From contig JASHVU010000713.1 in assembly GCA_030044455.1 (NCBI GenBank), positions 1-6,297 on the forward strand: a stretch of DNA of 6,297 bases, given 5' to 3'. The stretch's first letter is position 1. Each line of letters begins with the position of its first letter. The notes under the pieces were generated by a model that saw only the letters and a list, made by a program, of their open reading frames with translations, made no database searches and was not told the origin of the DNA. This document shows, piece after piece, positions 1 through 6,297 of this stretch. A program made the position numbers and the translations under genes. This DNA comes from Acidobacteriaceae bacterium. Its GTDB lineage: Bacteria > Acidobacteriota > Terriglobia > Terriglobales > Acidobacteriaceae.

Positions 1-892
1 AGCCCTTGTTCCCGCGCAGCACCATGTCGCCAAAGTCCTGGAATTCCGGGTGTTCGGGATGGCGCAAGTTTGCCACCTGCGACTCCACCACTTCGGCTTC
101 CGTCGATCCCGTATAGAACAGGAACTGATCGATCTGGTGCGAGCCGATATCGCAGAGGATTCCGCCGAATTGATTTTCGTGCCAAAACCACGCGGGCCTA
201 CCTGTGCCGCCGCCGGCTACACCGCCGTGCTGAAAGATCTGGTGGGGCGCAATATTGATGGTCTGAATCACTTTGCCGATCGCGCCCTGCTGCACAAGCT
301 CGCCCGCATAGACCGCGGCTTTCACTTCGAGCAGTTCGCTGTACATAATGGCGTAGATCCGGCCCGTTTCTTTGATGGTCTGCCGCACCGCGGCCAGTTG
401 TTCGAGAGTTGTAATGCCCGGTTTATCTGAGAGAAAATCCTTGCCCTGCTTCATCGCCTTGACGCCAATCGGCGCGCGTTCATTGGCAATCTGCGAGCTC
501 AGCACAAGCTGGATGGAAGGATCGTCGAGAATCTCCTCCTCGGTCCTCACCATCTTCACGTCCGGGAACCGCGAATTGAAAGCGGCAAGCTTGTCCTCTT
601 CGCCACCCCACGCCGTCACCAGCTCGCCGCCGCCACGCTGAACCGCGCCGATCATTCCGTAGATGTGGTCGTGGCTCATGCCGCACACGCCGAACTTGAT
701 CTGGTTTTTGGGCAGGTTCGCTTCCTGGTGCGGCAGCGCGACGCTTTCAATCGCAACGCCGCGGCCGGACCGTCCGCCGCCCACTCCCGCCAGCGCCATT
801 GCACTCTCCGGCATGCCCGCCATCATTGCCGCCCCTCCGATCCATCCTGCACGCCGCAGAAACTCGCGCCGCGCCGCACCTGACAAATTCAT
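1..892 (-). CDS. Tat-exported Gfo/Idh/MocA family oxidoreductase (partial, C-terminus beyond left edge)
   Basis: The reverse strand from the ATG at 890-892 is open to the window edge and gives 297 visible residues. The N-terminus carries a twin-arginine signal (RREFLRR, residues 8-14) followed by a Gly/Ala/Met-rich hydrophobic stretch (15-36) and a possible AMA-LA cleavage site near residue 33, so the protein probably acts folded in the periplasm. Residues 65-90 start the Rossmann fold, but the glycine loop is unusual (GVCGMSHDH, 68-76). The usual EKP motif is DKP (156-158). The second domain has GGILCDIGSHQID (243-255), which matches the conserved GG-x-L-x-D-x-G-x-H-x-x-D block of the family. 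Family knowledge: these are NAD(P)-dependent sugar dehydrogenases or related enzymes, and exported members usually carry tightly bound cofactor. The substrate is unknown. GGAGGAG lies just upstream of this ATG and fixes the start. The gene is divergent from the SDR gene. Confidence 0.9.
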   Translation of the reverse strand, partial: MNLSGAARREFLRRAGWIGGAAMMAGMPESAMALAGVGGGRSGRGVAIESVALPHQEANLPKNQIKFGVCGMSHDHIYGMIGAVQRGGGELVTAWGGEEDKLAAFNSRFPDVKMVRTEEEILDDPSIQLVLSSQIANERAPIGVKAMKQGKDFLSDKPGITTLEQLAAVRQTIKETGRIYAIMYSELLEVKAAVYAGELVQQGAIGKVIQTINIAPHQIFQHGGVAGGGTGRPAWFWHENQFGGILCDIGSHQIDQFLFYTGSTEAEVVESQVANLRHPEHPEFQDFGDMVLRGNKG

Positions 893-894
893 CA

Positions 895-901
895 CTCCTC
901 C
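895..901 (-). promoter_or_regulatory. Strong Shine-Dalgarno of the Tat Gfo/Idh/MocA gene
   Basis: Read on the minus strand this is GGAGGAG, ending two bases before the ATG at 890-892. The upstream GGAG core (898-901) sits 5 nt from the start codon, a workable spacing. It is the clearest ribosome binding site in the window and supports a start that keeps the whole twin-arginine signal peptide. Confidence 0.75.
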
Positions 902-1000
902 AAATCGTAAGCCGATTAAGCGTCTACGCCGAAGCTTCTTTGCCGCCTTCCGAAGCATATAAGATGGAATTACTTCGTGTCCCGAACTAACATGAGTAGT

Positions 1001-1022
1001 GTGATCCTGATTGAAGGATCAC
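1001..1022. promoter_or_regulatory. Perfect inverted repeat, candidate operator or 5'-UTR hairpin
   Basis: GTGATCCT (1001-1008) and AGGATCAC (1015-1022) are exact reverse complements separated by GATTGA. The dyad ends one base before the GAGG ribosome binding site of the SDR gene. As DNA it has the size and symmetry of a site for a dimeric helix-turn-helix repressor. As RNA it could form an 8-bp stem with a 6-nt loop beside the ribosome binding site. No regulator gene is in the window, so the family of any binding protein is unknown. The symmetry is seen directly; the regulatory role is inferred. Confidence 0.6.
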
Positions 1023-1026
1023 GAGG
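1023..1026 (+). promoter_or_regulatory. Shine-Dalgarno deciding the SDR start
   Basis: GAGG lies 6 nt before the ATG at 1033 but only 3 nt before an in-frame GTG at 1030. The spacing favours ATG 1033. The site abuts the 3' arm of the 22-bp dyad, so protein binding or RNA folding there could affect translation. Confidence 0.55.
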
Positions 1027-1032
1027 CGTGTG

Positions 1033-1809
1033 ATGGGCGAGAATCTGTTTGATTTGCATGGCAGAGTTGCAGTTGTTTGCGGGGGAACCACCGGCCTGGG
1101 CCACGCCATTGCGATGGGGCTGGCTAACGCCGGGGCCGACGTTGTGACCACTGCGCGGCGCATGGAGCAGGTTGAAAGAGCATCTGCCGAAATTGAGGCC
1201 CTGGGCCGCCATTCTTTGCGCGTTACCAGCGATGTGACGAATCGCATCTCGCTCCAGGCGATGCACGACGCTGTGCTGGCTGAATTCGGCAAAGTCGACA
1301 TCCTGGTAAATGCCGCCGGCACCACCCACAAAGCTGAAACACTGAAAGTGGCTGAGGCTGACTGGTCGCGGGTGATCGAAACCAACCTGACCGGCACGCT
1401 GCGCGCGTGCCAGATATTCGGCCAGACCATGGTGGCCGCCGGCTACGGACGCATCGTGAATATCTCTTCGCTCAGTACCTTTGTTGGCTTTGCCGATGTG
1501 GCTGCCTACTGTGCCAGTAAGGCCGGAATCACCTCGCTCACCAAGGTGCTGGCCATCGAGCTGGCGCAAACCGGGGTGAACGTCAACGCGATCGCGCCCG
1601 GTGTCTTTCCTACCGAGCTCAATGCCCGGCTTGTCAAAGACACGCCTCGAGGAGAAGAGCTGCTGCTGCGTACGCCCATGGGGCGCTTCGGCAAACCGCA
1701 TGAGCTGGCCGGCGCCGCCGTATTCCTGTGTTCTGAGGCCGCATCATTTGTCACCGGCGAAGTGATCGCGGTCGACGGCGGCTTTCTGGCCAGCGGCGTA
1801 AACCAATAA
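1033..1809 (+). CDS. Classical SDR dehydrogenase, gluconate 5-dehydrogenase/KduD/fructuronate-reductase-like
   Basis: This is a complete 258-residue protein, a normal length for a classical short-chain dehydrogenase/reductase. Visible motifs are the cofactor glycine loop GGTTGLG (17-23), NAAG (93-96), Asn118, catalytic Ser146 (in NISSLS), and Tyr159 with Lys163 (YCASK). The C-terminal VDGGFLASG block (248-255) resembles gluconate 5-dehydrogenases and 2-deoxy-gluconate or 2-keto-3-deoxygluconate dehydrogenases. The ARR at 41-43, after the second strand, hints at NADP(H) preference (inference). It should be a cytoplasmic enzyme oxidising or reducing a sugar acid. Because the next gene is a D-mannonate dehydratase, reduction of D-fructuronate to D-mannonate is the most economical guess, but gluconate or ketogluconate chemistry is equally possible by similarity. 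The start is taken as ATG 1033; GTG 1030 would add one residue. The gene probably forms a unit with the dehydratase 106 nt downstream. Confidence 0.9.
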   Translation: MGENLFDLHGRVAVVCGGTTGLGHAIAMGLANAGADVVTTARRMEQVERASAEIEALGRHSLRVTSDVTNRISLQAMHDAVLAEFGKVDILVNAAGTTHKAETLKVAEADWSRVIETNLTGTLRACQIFGQTMVAAGYGRIVNISSLSTFVGFADVAAYCASKAGITSLTKVLAIELAQTGVNVNAIAPGVFPTELNARLVKDTPRGEELLLRTPMGRFGKPHELAGAAVFLCSEAASFVTGEVIAVDGGFLASGVNQ

Positions 1810-1861
1810 TGCTCGTTATTCTGTGCGAGTTGCCGCGGCGACGAGTCGAAGCACCTGCATT

Positions 1862-1887
1862 TTGAAATCTTCGAACACCTGTATAAT
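1862..1887 (+). promoter_or_regulatory. Sigma-70-like promoter for the mannonate dehydratase gene
   Basis: A perfect -10 hexamer, TATAAT, lies at 1882-1887. TTGAAA at 1862-1867 matches five of six -35 bases, but the spacer is only 14 bp, shorter than the usual 16-18. Transcription would start near 1894, giving a leader of about 22 nt before ATG 1916. The rest of the 106-nt gap (1810-1915) shows no terminator and nothing else I can support. The dehydratase may therefore be transcribed both from here and by read-through from the SDR gene. Confidence 0.5.
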
Positions 1888-1903
1888 TCCTTTTCCGCTG
1901 AAC

Positions 1904-1907
1904 GGAG
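1904..1907 (+). promoter_or_regulatory. Shine-Dalgarno deciding the mannonate dehydratase start
   Basis: GGAG sits 8 nt upstream of ATG 1916. It supports that start over an in-frame ATG at 1823, which would add 31 residues with no family counterpart and would lie upstream of the predicted transcription start. Confidence 0.6.
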
Positions 1908-1915
1908 CGCCCCCC

Positions 1916-3124
1916 ATGAAAATACGCAACGCCTTCGTCAACATCACTTCGCCCGGCCGCAACTTTGTCACGCTCAAAATCGAAACGGATGAAGGCATCT
2001 ACGGTCTTGGTGACGGCACCCTCAATGGCCGCGAACTCGCTGTTGCCAGCTACCTGTCCGATCACCTCATTCCCTGCCTCATCGGCCGCGATCCCTTTCA
2101 GACCGAAGACATCTGGCAATACCTCTATCGCGGGGCCTATTGGCGACGCGGGCCAGTCACCATGGCCTCCATCGCCGCGGTGGATGTGGCTCTGTGGGAT
2201 ATCAAGGGCAAGGCGTTGAACACTCCTGTCTACAACCTGCTGGGTGGGCGCAGCCGCCAGGGCGTGATGGTCTATGCTCACGCCAACGGTAAAGACATCA
2301 CTCATGCTATTGAAGATGTCGAGCGGCATCGGCAACTGGGATATCGCGCCATCCGTGTTCAGAGCGGCTTCTCCGGCAACAAGTCAACCTACGGCGTTCC
2401 CAAGGCCACAGGTCGCTACGAGCCGGCCGAGCGTGGGCTGCCTTCGGAGTACGACTGGGCCACCGAGCCTTATCTTCGCCACGTTCCCAAACTCTTCGAG
2501 CGCGTGCGAGATCATTTTGGTGAAGATCTCCATCTGCTCCACGATTGCCACCATCGCCTCACGCCCATTGAGGCTGCCGGCCTGGGAAAAGAGCTTGAGC
2601 CTTACCACTTGTTCTGGATTGAAGATCCCGTTCCTGCGGAGTTCGAGGAAGGCTACCGCATCATCCGCGAGCACACCACTACGCCCATCGCGACTGGTGA
2701 GGTCTTCAATTCCATCTGGGACGCGCACGATCTGATTCGCAACCAATGGATTGATTACATCCGCATGACGATCGTGCACGGTGGCGGCATTACGCACCTG
2801 AAAAAGGTCGCCGATTTCGCGGCACTTTACCACGTGCGCACCGGCTTTCACGGCGCCACCGATCTTTCGCCGGTCACTATGGCCGCGGCTCTCCACTTCA
2901 ACACTGCGATCAACAACTTCGGAATCCAGGAACACATGCCGCACTCTGAAGAAACCGATGCGGTCTTCTCACACAATTACACATTTAAAGACGGCTACAT
3001 GTTTCCCGGGGACGCGCCCGGACTGGGCGTCGACCTCGACGAGAATCTGGCTGCGCAATATCCCTATCAGCGCGCCTATTTGCCCATCAATCGCAAGCTC
3101 GATGGTACTTTAGCCGACTGGTAA
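1916..3124 (+). CDS. manD: D-mannonate dehydratase, enolase superfamily ManD type
   Basis: This 402-residue protein matches the usual length of ManD enzymes and begins with the family's typical opening (MKI...[18 protein letters not shown], here [15 protein letters not shown] at 11-25). It should dehydrate D-mannonate to 2-keto-3-deoxy-D-gluconate in the cytoplasm, using Mg2+. Residues corresponding to the described active site fall at the family numbering: Arg147 and Tyr159; metal ligands Asp210, Glu236 and Glu262; His212; His312; Glu339. The block [11 protein letters not shown], the [12 protein letters not shown] stretch (72-83) and [12 protein letters not shown] (311-322) are hallmarks. 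Ala314 is, as I recall, the residue found in efficient D-mannonate dehydratases, whereas weak or gluconate-specific members carry Pro. Cys211 replaces the Gly I remember at this place in the Novosphingobium enzyme. Many such proteins are mislabelled RspA (starvation sensing). The start at 1916 rests on family length, ribosome binding site and promoter. The 3' end overlaps the convergent oxidoreductase gene. Confidence 0.95.
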   Translation: MKIRNAFVNITSPGRNFVTLKIETDEGIYGLGDGTLNGRELAVASYLSDHLIPCLIGRDPFQTEDIWQYLYRGAYWRRGPVTMASIAAVDVALWDIKGKALNTPVYNLLGGRSRQGVMVYAHANGKDITHAIEDVERHRQLGYRAIRVQSGFSGNKSTYGVPKATGRYEPAERGLPSEYDWATEPYLRHVPKLFERVRDHFGEDLHLLHDCHHRLTPIEAAGLGKELEPYHLFWIEDPVPAEFEEGYRIIREHTTTPIATGEVFNSIWDAHDLIRNQWIDYIRMTIVHGGGITHLKKVADFAALYHVRTGFHGATDLSPVTMAAALHFNTAINNFGIQEHMPHSEETDAVFSHNYTFKDGYMFPGDAPGLGVDLDENLAAQYPYQRAYLPINRKLDGTLADW

Positions 3125-4141
3125 GGCAGAGTCGAGCCTAGCCGGCTGGCCCGATCGGCACGAGTGGTAGATCGCCGTGACGAGTTGCAACGCTCGATAC
3201 CCTTCAATCCCGGACGAATTCGGCGCACGTCCTGTATCGCAGGCCTCAACGAAATCATGGAACTGCCGCTCAAACGGCGTGAGTGAAATTGCCATGGGAT
3301 CGGACGCGCCCGACTTTGCATCGCGCGCGATCGGTGCCGTCTCGCCCTCATCGTCCCTCACGTCCCAGGTGGTCAGTTGATCTCCTATGACAATTGCCGA
3401 GCCCTTTGTCCCATGAATCTCGATCCGTTCAGGATACCCGGGCCACAACGCGGTCGCGGCTTGCACTACACCTGTCGCGCCGTTGGCGTAGTGCATCACG
3501 GCGCACACCAGGTCTTCTGATTCGATTTTGTGCAATGCTCCGAGCTGCCAATATGCAGACACCTCGTCGACAGCGCCGACGAGATACAGCAGCATGTCAA
3601 CCTGGTGAATTGCCTGGCTGATCAGCGCTCCGCCGCCTTCGCCCGCCCAGGTGCCCTTCACCGGCCGCGCATAATACCCAGCCGATCGATACCACTTTAC
3701 GTACGCATCGGCTTGCAATACGCGCCCCAGTCTTCCAGCCGCAATCGCGCGCTTCAAAAACATGATCGAGTCGTCGAAGCGATGCTGGCTTACAACACCG
3801 AGTTGGATGCCGCCTTTCCGGGCAACCGCAATCATCTGGGCAGCAACGCCAAGGTCCACCGCCATGGGCTTCTCGACCAGCACATGCTTGCCAAACTTCG
3901 CACCAAGCTCGACCGCCGCAAGCCGATAGGCGGGAAACGTGCAGACGTCGAGATAATCCACGTCGTCGCGCTGTGCAAGTTCTTCGGGCGTTGATACGAA
4001 ATCCGCGTTCCAACGAGCCGCGAAGTTGCGCCCCTTATCAATTGTGCGGTCGGTGCAGGCAGTTAATTCGTATCCGATATTCCTGCAGGCCTGCGCGTGT
4101 TTGCCGGCAACTGCGCCGGTTCCGATAACTCCAATTTTCAT
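3110..4141 (-). CDS. Cytoplasmic Gfo/Idh/MocA family sugar dehydrogenase
   Basis: This complete protein has 343 residues, a standard length. The N-terminal Rossmann fold starts at once with [15 protein letters not shown] (1-15), containing the GxGxxA/G nucleotide loop. Asp31 follows the second strand, which usually favours NAD(H). EKP is at 90-92, with Lys91 the conserved catalytic or cofactor residue. The C-terminal domain contains [14 protein letters not shown] (169-182) with the conserved His179; the Asp usually found earlier in this block is Ser175. There is no signal peptide. It probably oxidises a sugar, inositol-like or sugar-acid substrate, but the sequence does not tell which. An in-frame ATG at 4166-4168 would add nine residues (METNHGLCK). 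Neither start has a clear ribosome binding site, and I prefer 4141 because family members usually begin right at the first strand. It lies downstream of the metalloprotease on the same strand and converges with manD, overlapping it by 15 bp. Confidence 0.9.
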   Translation of the reverse strand: MKIGVIGTGAVAGKHAQACRNIGYELTACTDRTIDKGRNFAARWNADFVSTPEELAQRDDVDYLDVCTFPAYRLAAVELGAKFGKHVLVEKPMAVDLGVAAQMIAVARKGGIQLGVVSQHRFDDSIMFLKRAIAAGRLGRVLQADAYVKWYRSAGYYARPVKGTWAGEGGGALISQAIHQVDMLLYLVGAVDEVSAYWQLGALHKIESEDLVCAVMHYANGATGVVQAATALWPGYPERIEIHGTKGSAIVIGDQLTTWDVRDDEGETAPIARDAKSGASDPMAISLTPFERQFHDFVEACDTGRAPNSSGIEGYRALQLVTAIYHSCRSGQPARLDSALPVG

Positions 4142-4188
4142 TTTGCAGAGCCCATGATTGGTTTCCATACACGTGATTTCTTTGCAGC

Positions 4189-4273
4189 GTCCCTACGGGA
4201 CTTCGTTACGTTGTCTGTTTGCCGACTTCCCCACGCTGAAGCGCGGGGCTAACAACCAATGCGCCTACGGCGC
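4189..4273. repeat. Composite three-hairpin intergenic element
   Basis: Three palindromes lie within 85 bp. GTCCC-TAC-GGGAC (4189-4201) is a perfect 5-bp stem. CCCCACGC-TGAA-GCGCGGGG (4229-4248) is an 8-bp stem with one A/C mismatch. GCGCC-TAC-GGCGC (4261-4273) is a second perfect 5-bp stem. The outer two share the core CCTACGG and the same TAC loop. The palindromes are seen directly. I associate CCTACGG hairpins and GCTGAAGC-centred stems with dispersed intergenic repeats of Acidobacteriota, but this is recollection and only one composite copy lies in the window. No T-run follows any stem on either strand, so a classical intrinsic terminator is not supported. The rest of the 4142-4342 gap shows no gene or clear promoter. 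Confidence 0.6.
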
Positions 4274-4342
4274 GTTCTCCCACATTTCTGATGCAGTGAT
4301 CCATCGCAGGCTGACTTGTTGACTCGCCGGCCCGCTGTTCAT

Positions 4343-6297
4343 TTACATCATTTCGTCGTCGCCAATCGGCATGCCTGGGGGCGCTTCAACAGGCTTGGAA
4401 GGCACGAACTTCTCCGGCTCTCTTTCGAACTGCTCAATGCGGGCGATCATTGCGGCACGATGAATCGCCTCGGCCGTGTCGGTTGGTGCCGGTGCGGCCG
4501 TCCACTGTTTCAGCACATCCTGGATGTGCCACTCCACAATGGCCCGCGCCTGGCTTGACGCGGCGGGATTCACGGCCAATGCCAACATTGCTTCAAGCGC
4601 TCGGAATTCTACGCCCCGCTCCACTTCCGATGACGTCGAGTGGCCGCCCTCAATTCGTTCCGCAGTCGTCTTTGAGATCGCCTCCAATATTGAACGCAGC
4701 GACGGCGCGCCAGGCGCACGCATGTGATATTCGAGCAGCCGCGAAGCCCGCGCCGGATCGAGCAGCGTCTGGAGCGTGAGGTCGGCAGCGGATTCTGCGG
4801 CTGAGACGGGGTCGAACGTCAGCCCCGTCTCGGACGGGAACGACTCCTGCGTGCGCGGATCGCCGGGAGGATGCGGCGGGAAAATCGAGAGCAGCCTCTC
4901 GGGCAGGGTGAGCGTCTGCGGTTCCAGCGTCTTCATCACCGCGGCGATTGCTTTCTGCTGTTCTTCGGGCGCAACAATCTCCGGATTAGGCTGTCCATCT
5001 CCACGCAGGTTGTAACGGTAAGCCAATCCGGCGATCAGCTTGATCGCAGCTTCGGTCTGATAGCGATGAAGGAGATAAAGCGGAACCAGCGTCTCCTCAA
5101 GCTGCGCCATCGGAGTTCCCGGCTTGATGGCATTCTCGCCGAACTGCTCGAGCGCCACCGCGCGAATCTTGAGGATGCGCTCGAGCTCATCGGCCGCATC
5201 CGCGCCGGTGTCCCACAAGTGCGCCTTCGGGTGCGCGCTCGACGCTGGCCGCGCGTCTTCGTCGGTGATGAAGACCTGCCCGGCTTTGTCGGCATCGCTC
5301 AGGATTTGGTTGAGTGCCGCGTCTTCGTCGGTTCCAGGCGCAAATTGACGGTAGCCGTAGTCGATCGAGACTTTATCCCATGCGCCGATACGATTTGTGT
5401 ACGCATGCGAGAGATCGATCTTGCCGTTGGCGTCAAGCGTGATAAATGGAGGCGGATAATCCATCACGCTGTCACCCTGCATCACGCTCGATGCGGCAAA
5501 GTTGTGCGCCAGCCCCAGGGTGTGACCCGTTTCATGCGCGCCAAGCTGCCGTATGCGCGCCAGCGCCATCTCGAGCATCGGGTTGTCCTGGTCTGTGTAG
5601 GTTTTGCCCGCGGCATAAGGCGAGAGGAGCGCCTCGGCAATCAGATAATCCTGTCGCGCGCGCAGGCTTCCCAGCGTCACGTTGCCTTTCAGGATTTCGC
5701 CCGTCCGCGGATCGGCAATTGCGTCGCCGTAGCTCCATCCGCGCGTATAGCGATGCACCCATTGAATGATGTTGTAGCGGATGTCCATGGGGTCGGCGCC
5801 CTCAGGCAGCAGATCTACCCGGAAGGTGCCCTTCGCCCAGCCGGCTGATTGAAAGGCTTCATCCCACCAGCTCGCGCCCTCTCGCAACGCCGAGCGGATC
5901 GGCTCGGGAGCGCCGCGATCCACGTAATACTGAAGCGGCTCGACCGCTTCGCAGTCGGTCACGCATTTGGGGTCTTTCTTGATGAGCCGGTGACGATAAA
6001 TCCAATGCTCATCGAGCGATTCACTCAACGGGGCGGTGTAGTCGCGGAATGAGAGATCGAAGTAGCCGGAGCGCGGATTAAACTTTCTCTGCTTAAAACT
6101 GCCATCGAGCGGCGGCAGCTCCACAAACATCTGGCGCTCGCGCACGGTAAGCGAATGCGGGTCGGGAGCAACGTCGGAGACGAACTTGCCCTGCAGCGGC
6201 CCGTCGGCGGTAAAGGTGAGCTCGGCTTCGACCACCGTGTTCTTTGGGAACGCCTTCGTATCGTCGGGCACGATGGTTGAGCGGCTCTCATCGAGCC
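4343..6297 (-). CDS. Zinc-dependent metalloprotease, DUF5117/DUF4953 family (partial, N-terminus beyond right edge)
   Basis: The frame is open from the right edge to the TAA at 4343-4345, giving about 650 residues. A GTG at 6269-6271 is in frame but is not the true start, since family-like sequence (LDESRSTIV) precedes it. Counting from that GTG, the zinc site is HETGHTLGLAH (246-256; bases 5504-5536), the metzincin HExxHxxGxxH motif with catalytic Glu247. SVMDY (268-272) supplies the Met-turn. Further family blocks are ITDEDAR (335-341), LWDTGAD (352-358), VPLYLLHRYQTEAA (396-409) and the C-terminal FDP...LLDPARASRLLEY region (486-515). Full family members are roughly 800-900 residues with a secretion signal, so about 150-250 N-terminal residues are missing, including any signal peptide. 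It is probably exported and cleaves peptides; no physiological substrate is known to me. The acidic, Met-ending tail (GDDEMM) is unremarkable. It has no evident link to the sugar genes. Confidence 0.92.
   Translation of the reverse strand, partial: LDESRSTIVPDDTKAFPKNTVVEAELTFTADGPLQGKFVSDVAPDPHSLTVRERQMFVELPPLDGSFKQRKFNPRSGYFDLSFRDYTAPLSESLDEHWIYRHRLIKKDPKCVTDCEAVEPLQYYVDRGAPEPIRSALREGASWWDEAFQSAGWAKGTFRVDLLPEGADPMDIRYNIIQWVHRYTRGWSYGDAIADPRTGEILKGNVTLGSLRARQDYLIAEALLSPYAAGKTYTDQDNPMLEMALARIRQLGAHETGHTLGLAHNFAASSVMQGDSVMDYPPPFITLDANGKIDLSHAYTNRIGAWDKVSIDYGYRQFAPGTDEDAALNQILSDADKAGQVFITDEDARPASSAHPKAHLWDTGADAADELERILKIRAVALEQFGENAIKPGTPMAQLEETLVPLYLLHRYQTEAAIKLIAGLAYRYNLRGDGQPNPEIVAPEEQQKAIAAVMKTLEPQTLTLPERLLSIFPPHPPGDPRTQESFPSETGLTFDPVSAAESAADLTLQTLLDPARASRLLEYHMRAPGAPSLRSILEAISKTTAERIEGGHSTSSEVERGVEFRALEAMLALAVNPAASSQARAIVEWHIQDVLKQWTAAPAPTDTAEAIHRAAMIARIEQFEREPEKFVPSKPVEAPPGMPIGDDEMM

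Larger units (their letters stand above)
893..1032. promoter_or_regulatory. Divergent intergenic control region
   Basis: These 140 nt separate the minus-strand Tat oxidoreductase from the plus-strand SDR, so promoters for both directions should lie here. I see no convincing sigma-70 promoter. The best plus-strand -10-like element is TATAAG at 958-963, with no good -35 partner. The minus-strand TTATAT over the same bases also lacks one. A 7-bp direct repeat, CCGAAGC, occurs at 929-935 and 950-956, so its copies start 21 bp (two helical turns) apart, and a GAAGCTTC palindrome overlaps the first copy (931-938). The strongest element, a 22-bp dyad, is listed separately. Confidence 0.5.

Noticed and set aside
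50..430. Plus-strand open frame at the left edge
   Set aside because: It is antisense to the Tat Gfo/Idh/MocA gene, whose minus-strand translation matches family motifs over the same bases.
970..1701. 243-residue minus-strand open frame antisense to the SDR gene
   Set aside because: It lies entirely opposite a strongly supported SDR with catalytic motifs, has no recognisable domain, and is explained by GC-rich codon bias keeping the antisense frame open.
1823..1915. N-terminal extension of the mannonate dehydratase from ATG 1823
   Set aside because: The extra 31 residues have no counterpart in ManD proteins, and the predicted promoter and ribosome binding site both lie downstream of 1823.
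3530..3994. 154-residue plus-strand open frame inside the second Gfo/Idh/MocA gene
   Set aside because: It is opposite a complete 343-residue oxidoreductase with GxGxxA, EKP and [11 protein letters not shown] motifs; it has no domain of its own.
4229..4248. GC-rich hairpin as an intrinsic terminator for the metalloprotease transcript
   Set aside because: Neither strand has a run of T after the stem, and the stem has an internal mismatch, so a classical rho-independent terminator is not supported.
4296..4302. GTGATCC, identical to a half-site of the 1001-1022 dyad
   Set aside because: No matching inverted arm lies nearby, and a single 7-base match in about 6 kb is expected often enough by chance.
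4871..5848. 325-residue plus-strand open frame antisense to the metalloprotease
   Set aside because: The Arg/Val-rich, motif-free translation mirrors the real protease frame, which carries an intact HExxHxxGxxH site; it is a shadow frame.

Overview
The window looks like chromosomal DNA of a moderately GC-rich Gram-negative soil bacterium, most plausibly an Acidobacteriota (Terriglobia-type) genome. This is an inference from gene content: a Tat-exported Gfo/Idh/MocA oxidoreductase, a long DUF5117/DUF4953-type zinc metalloprotease, a ManD-type mannonate dehydratase, and a hairpin-rich intergenic repeat of a style I associate with that phylum. No rRNA, tRNA or taxonomic marker gene is present to prove it. 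I saw no CRISPR array, tRNA, insertion sequence or phage gene.

Layout, left to right. (1) On the minus strand at 1-892 is the 5' part of a Tat-signal Gfo/Idh/MocA oxidoreductase; its C-terminus lies beyond the left edge. (2) A 140-nt divergent intergenic region (893-1032) holds a 7-bp direct repeat spaced 21 bp and, touching the ribosome binding site of the next gene, a perfect 8-6-8 inverted repeat (1001-1022). (3) On the plus strand are a classical SDR dehydrogenase (1033-1809) and, 106 nt later behind its own TATAAT-type promoter, a ManD-type D-mannonate dehydratase (1916-3124). (4) On the minus strand is a second, cytoplasmic Gfo/Idh/MocA dehydrogenase (3110-4141, possibly starting at 4168); its 3' end overlaps that of the dehydratase by 15 bp. 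(5) A 201-nt gap (4142-4342) carries three successive hairpins. (6) On the minus strand is the C-terminal part (about 650 residues) of a zinc metalloprotease that runs off the right edge.

How the genes may work together. The best-supported biochemical step is dehydration of D-mannonate to 2-keto-3-deoxy-D-gluconate by the ManD protein, whose catalytic residues all fall at the family's reference positions. The adjacent SDR most resembles gluconate 5-dehydrogenase/KduD/fructuronate-reductase-like enzymes and could make the D-mannonate from D-fructuronate. The pair would then form the centre of a hexuronate catabolic route. The two flanking Gfo/Idh/MocA enzymes fit sugar or sugar-acid oxidation, one outside and one inside the cytoplasmic membrane, but their substrates cannot be read from the sequence. 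The metalloprotease appears unrelated to this sugar module.

The most interesting non-coding signals are the 22-bp dyad at the SDR start and the three-hairpin element at 4189-4273. I did not find a clearly novel multi-gene system. The window is best described as a sugar-acid catabolic locus with two noteworthy palindromic elements.
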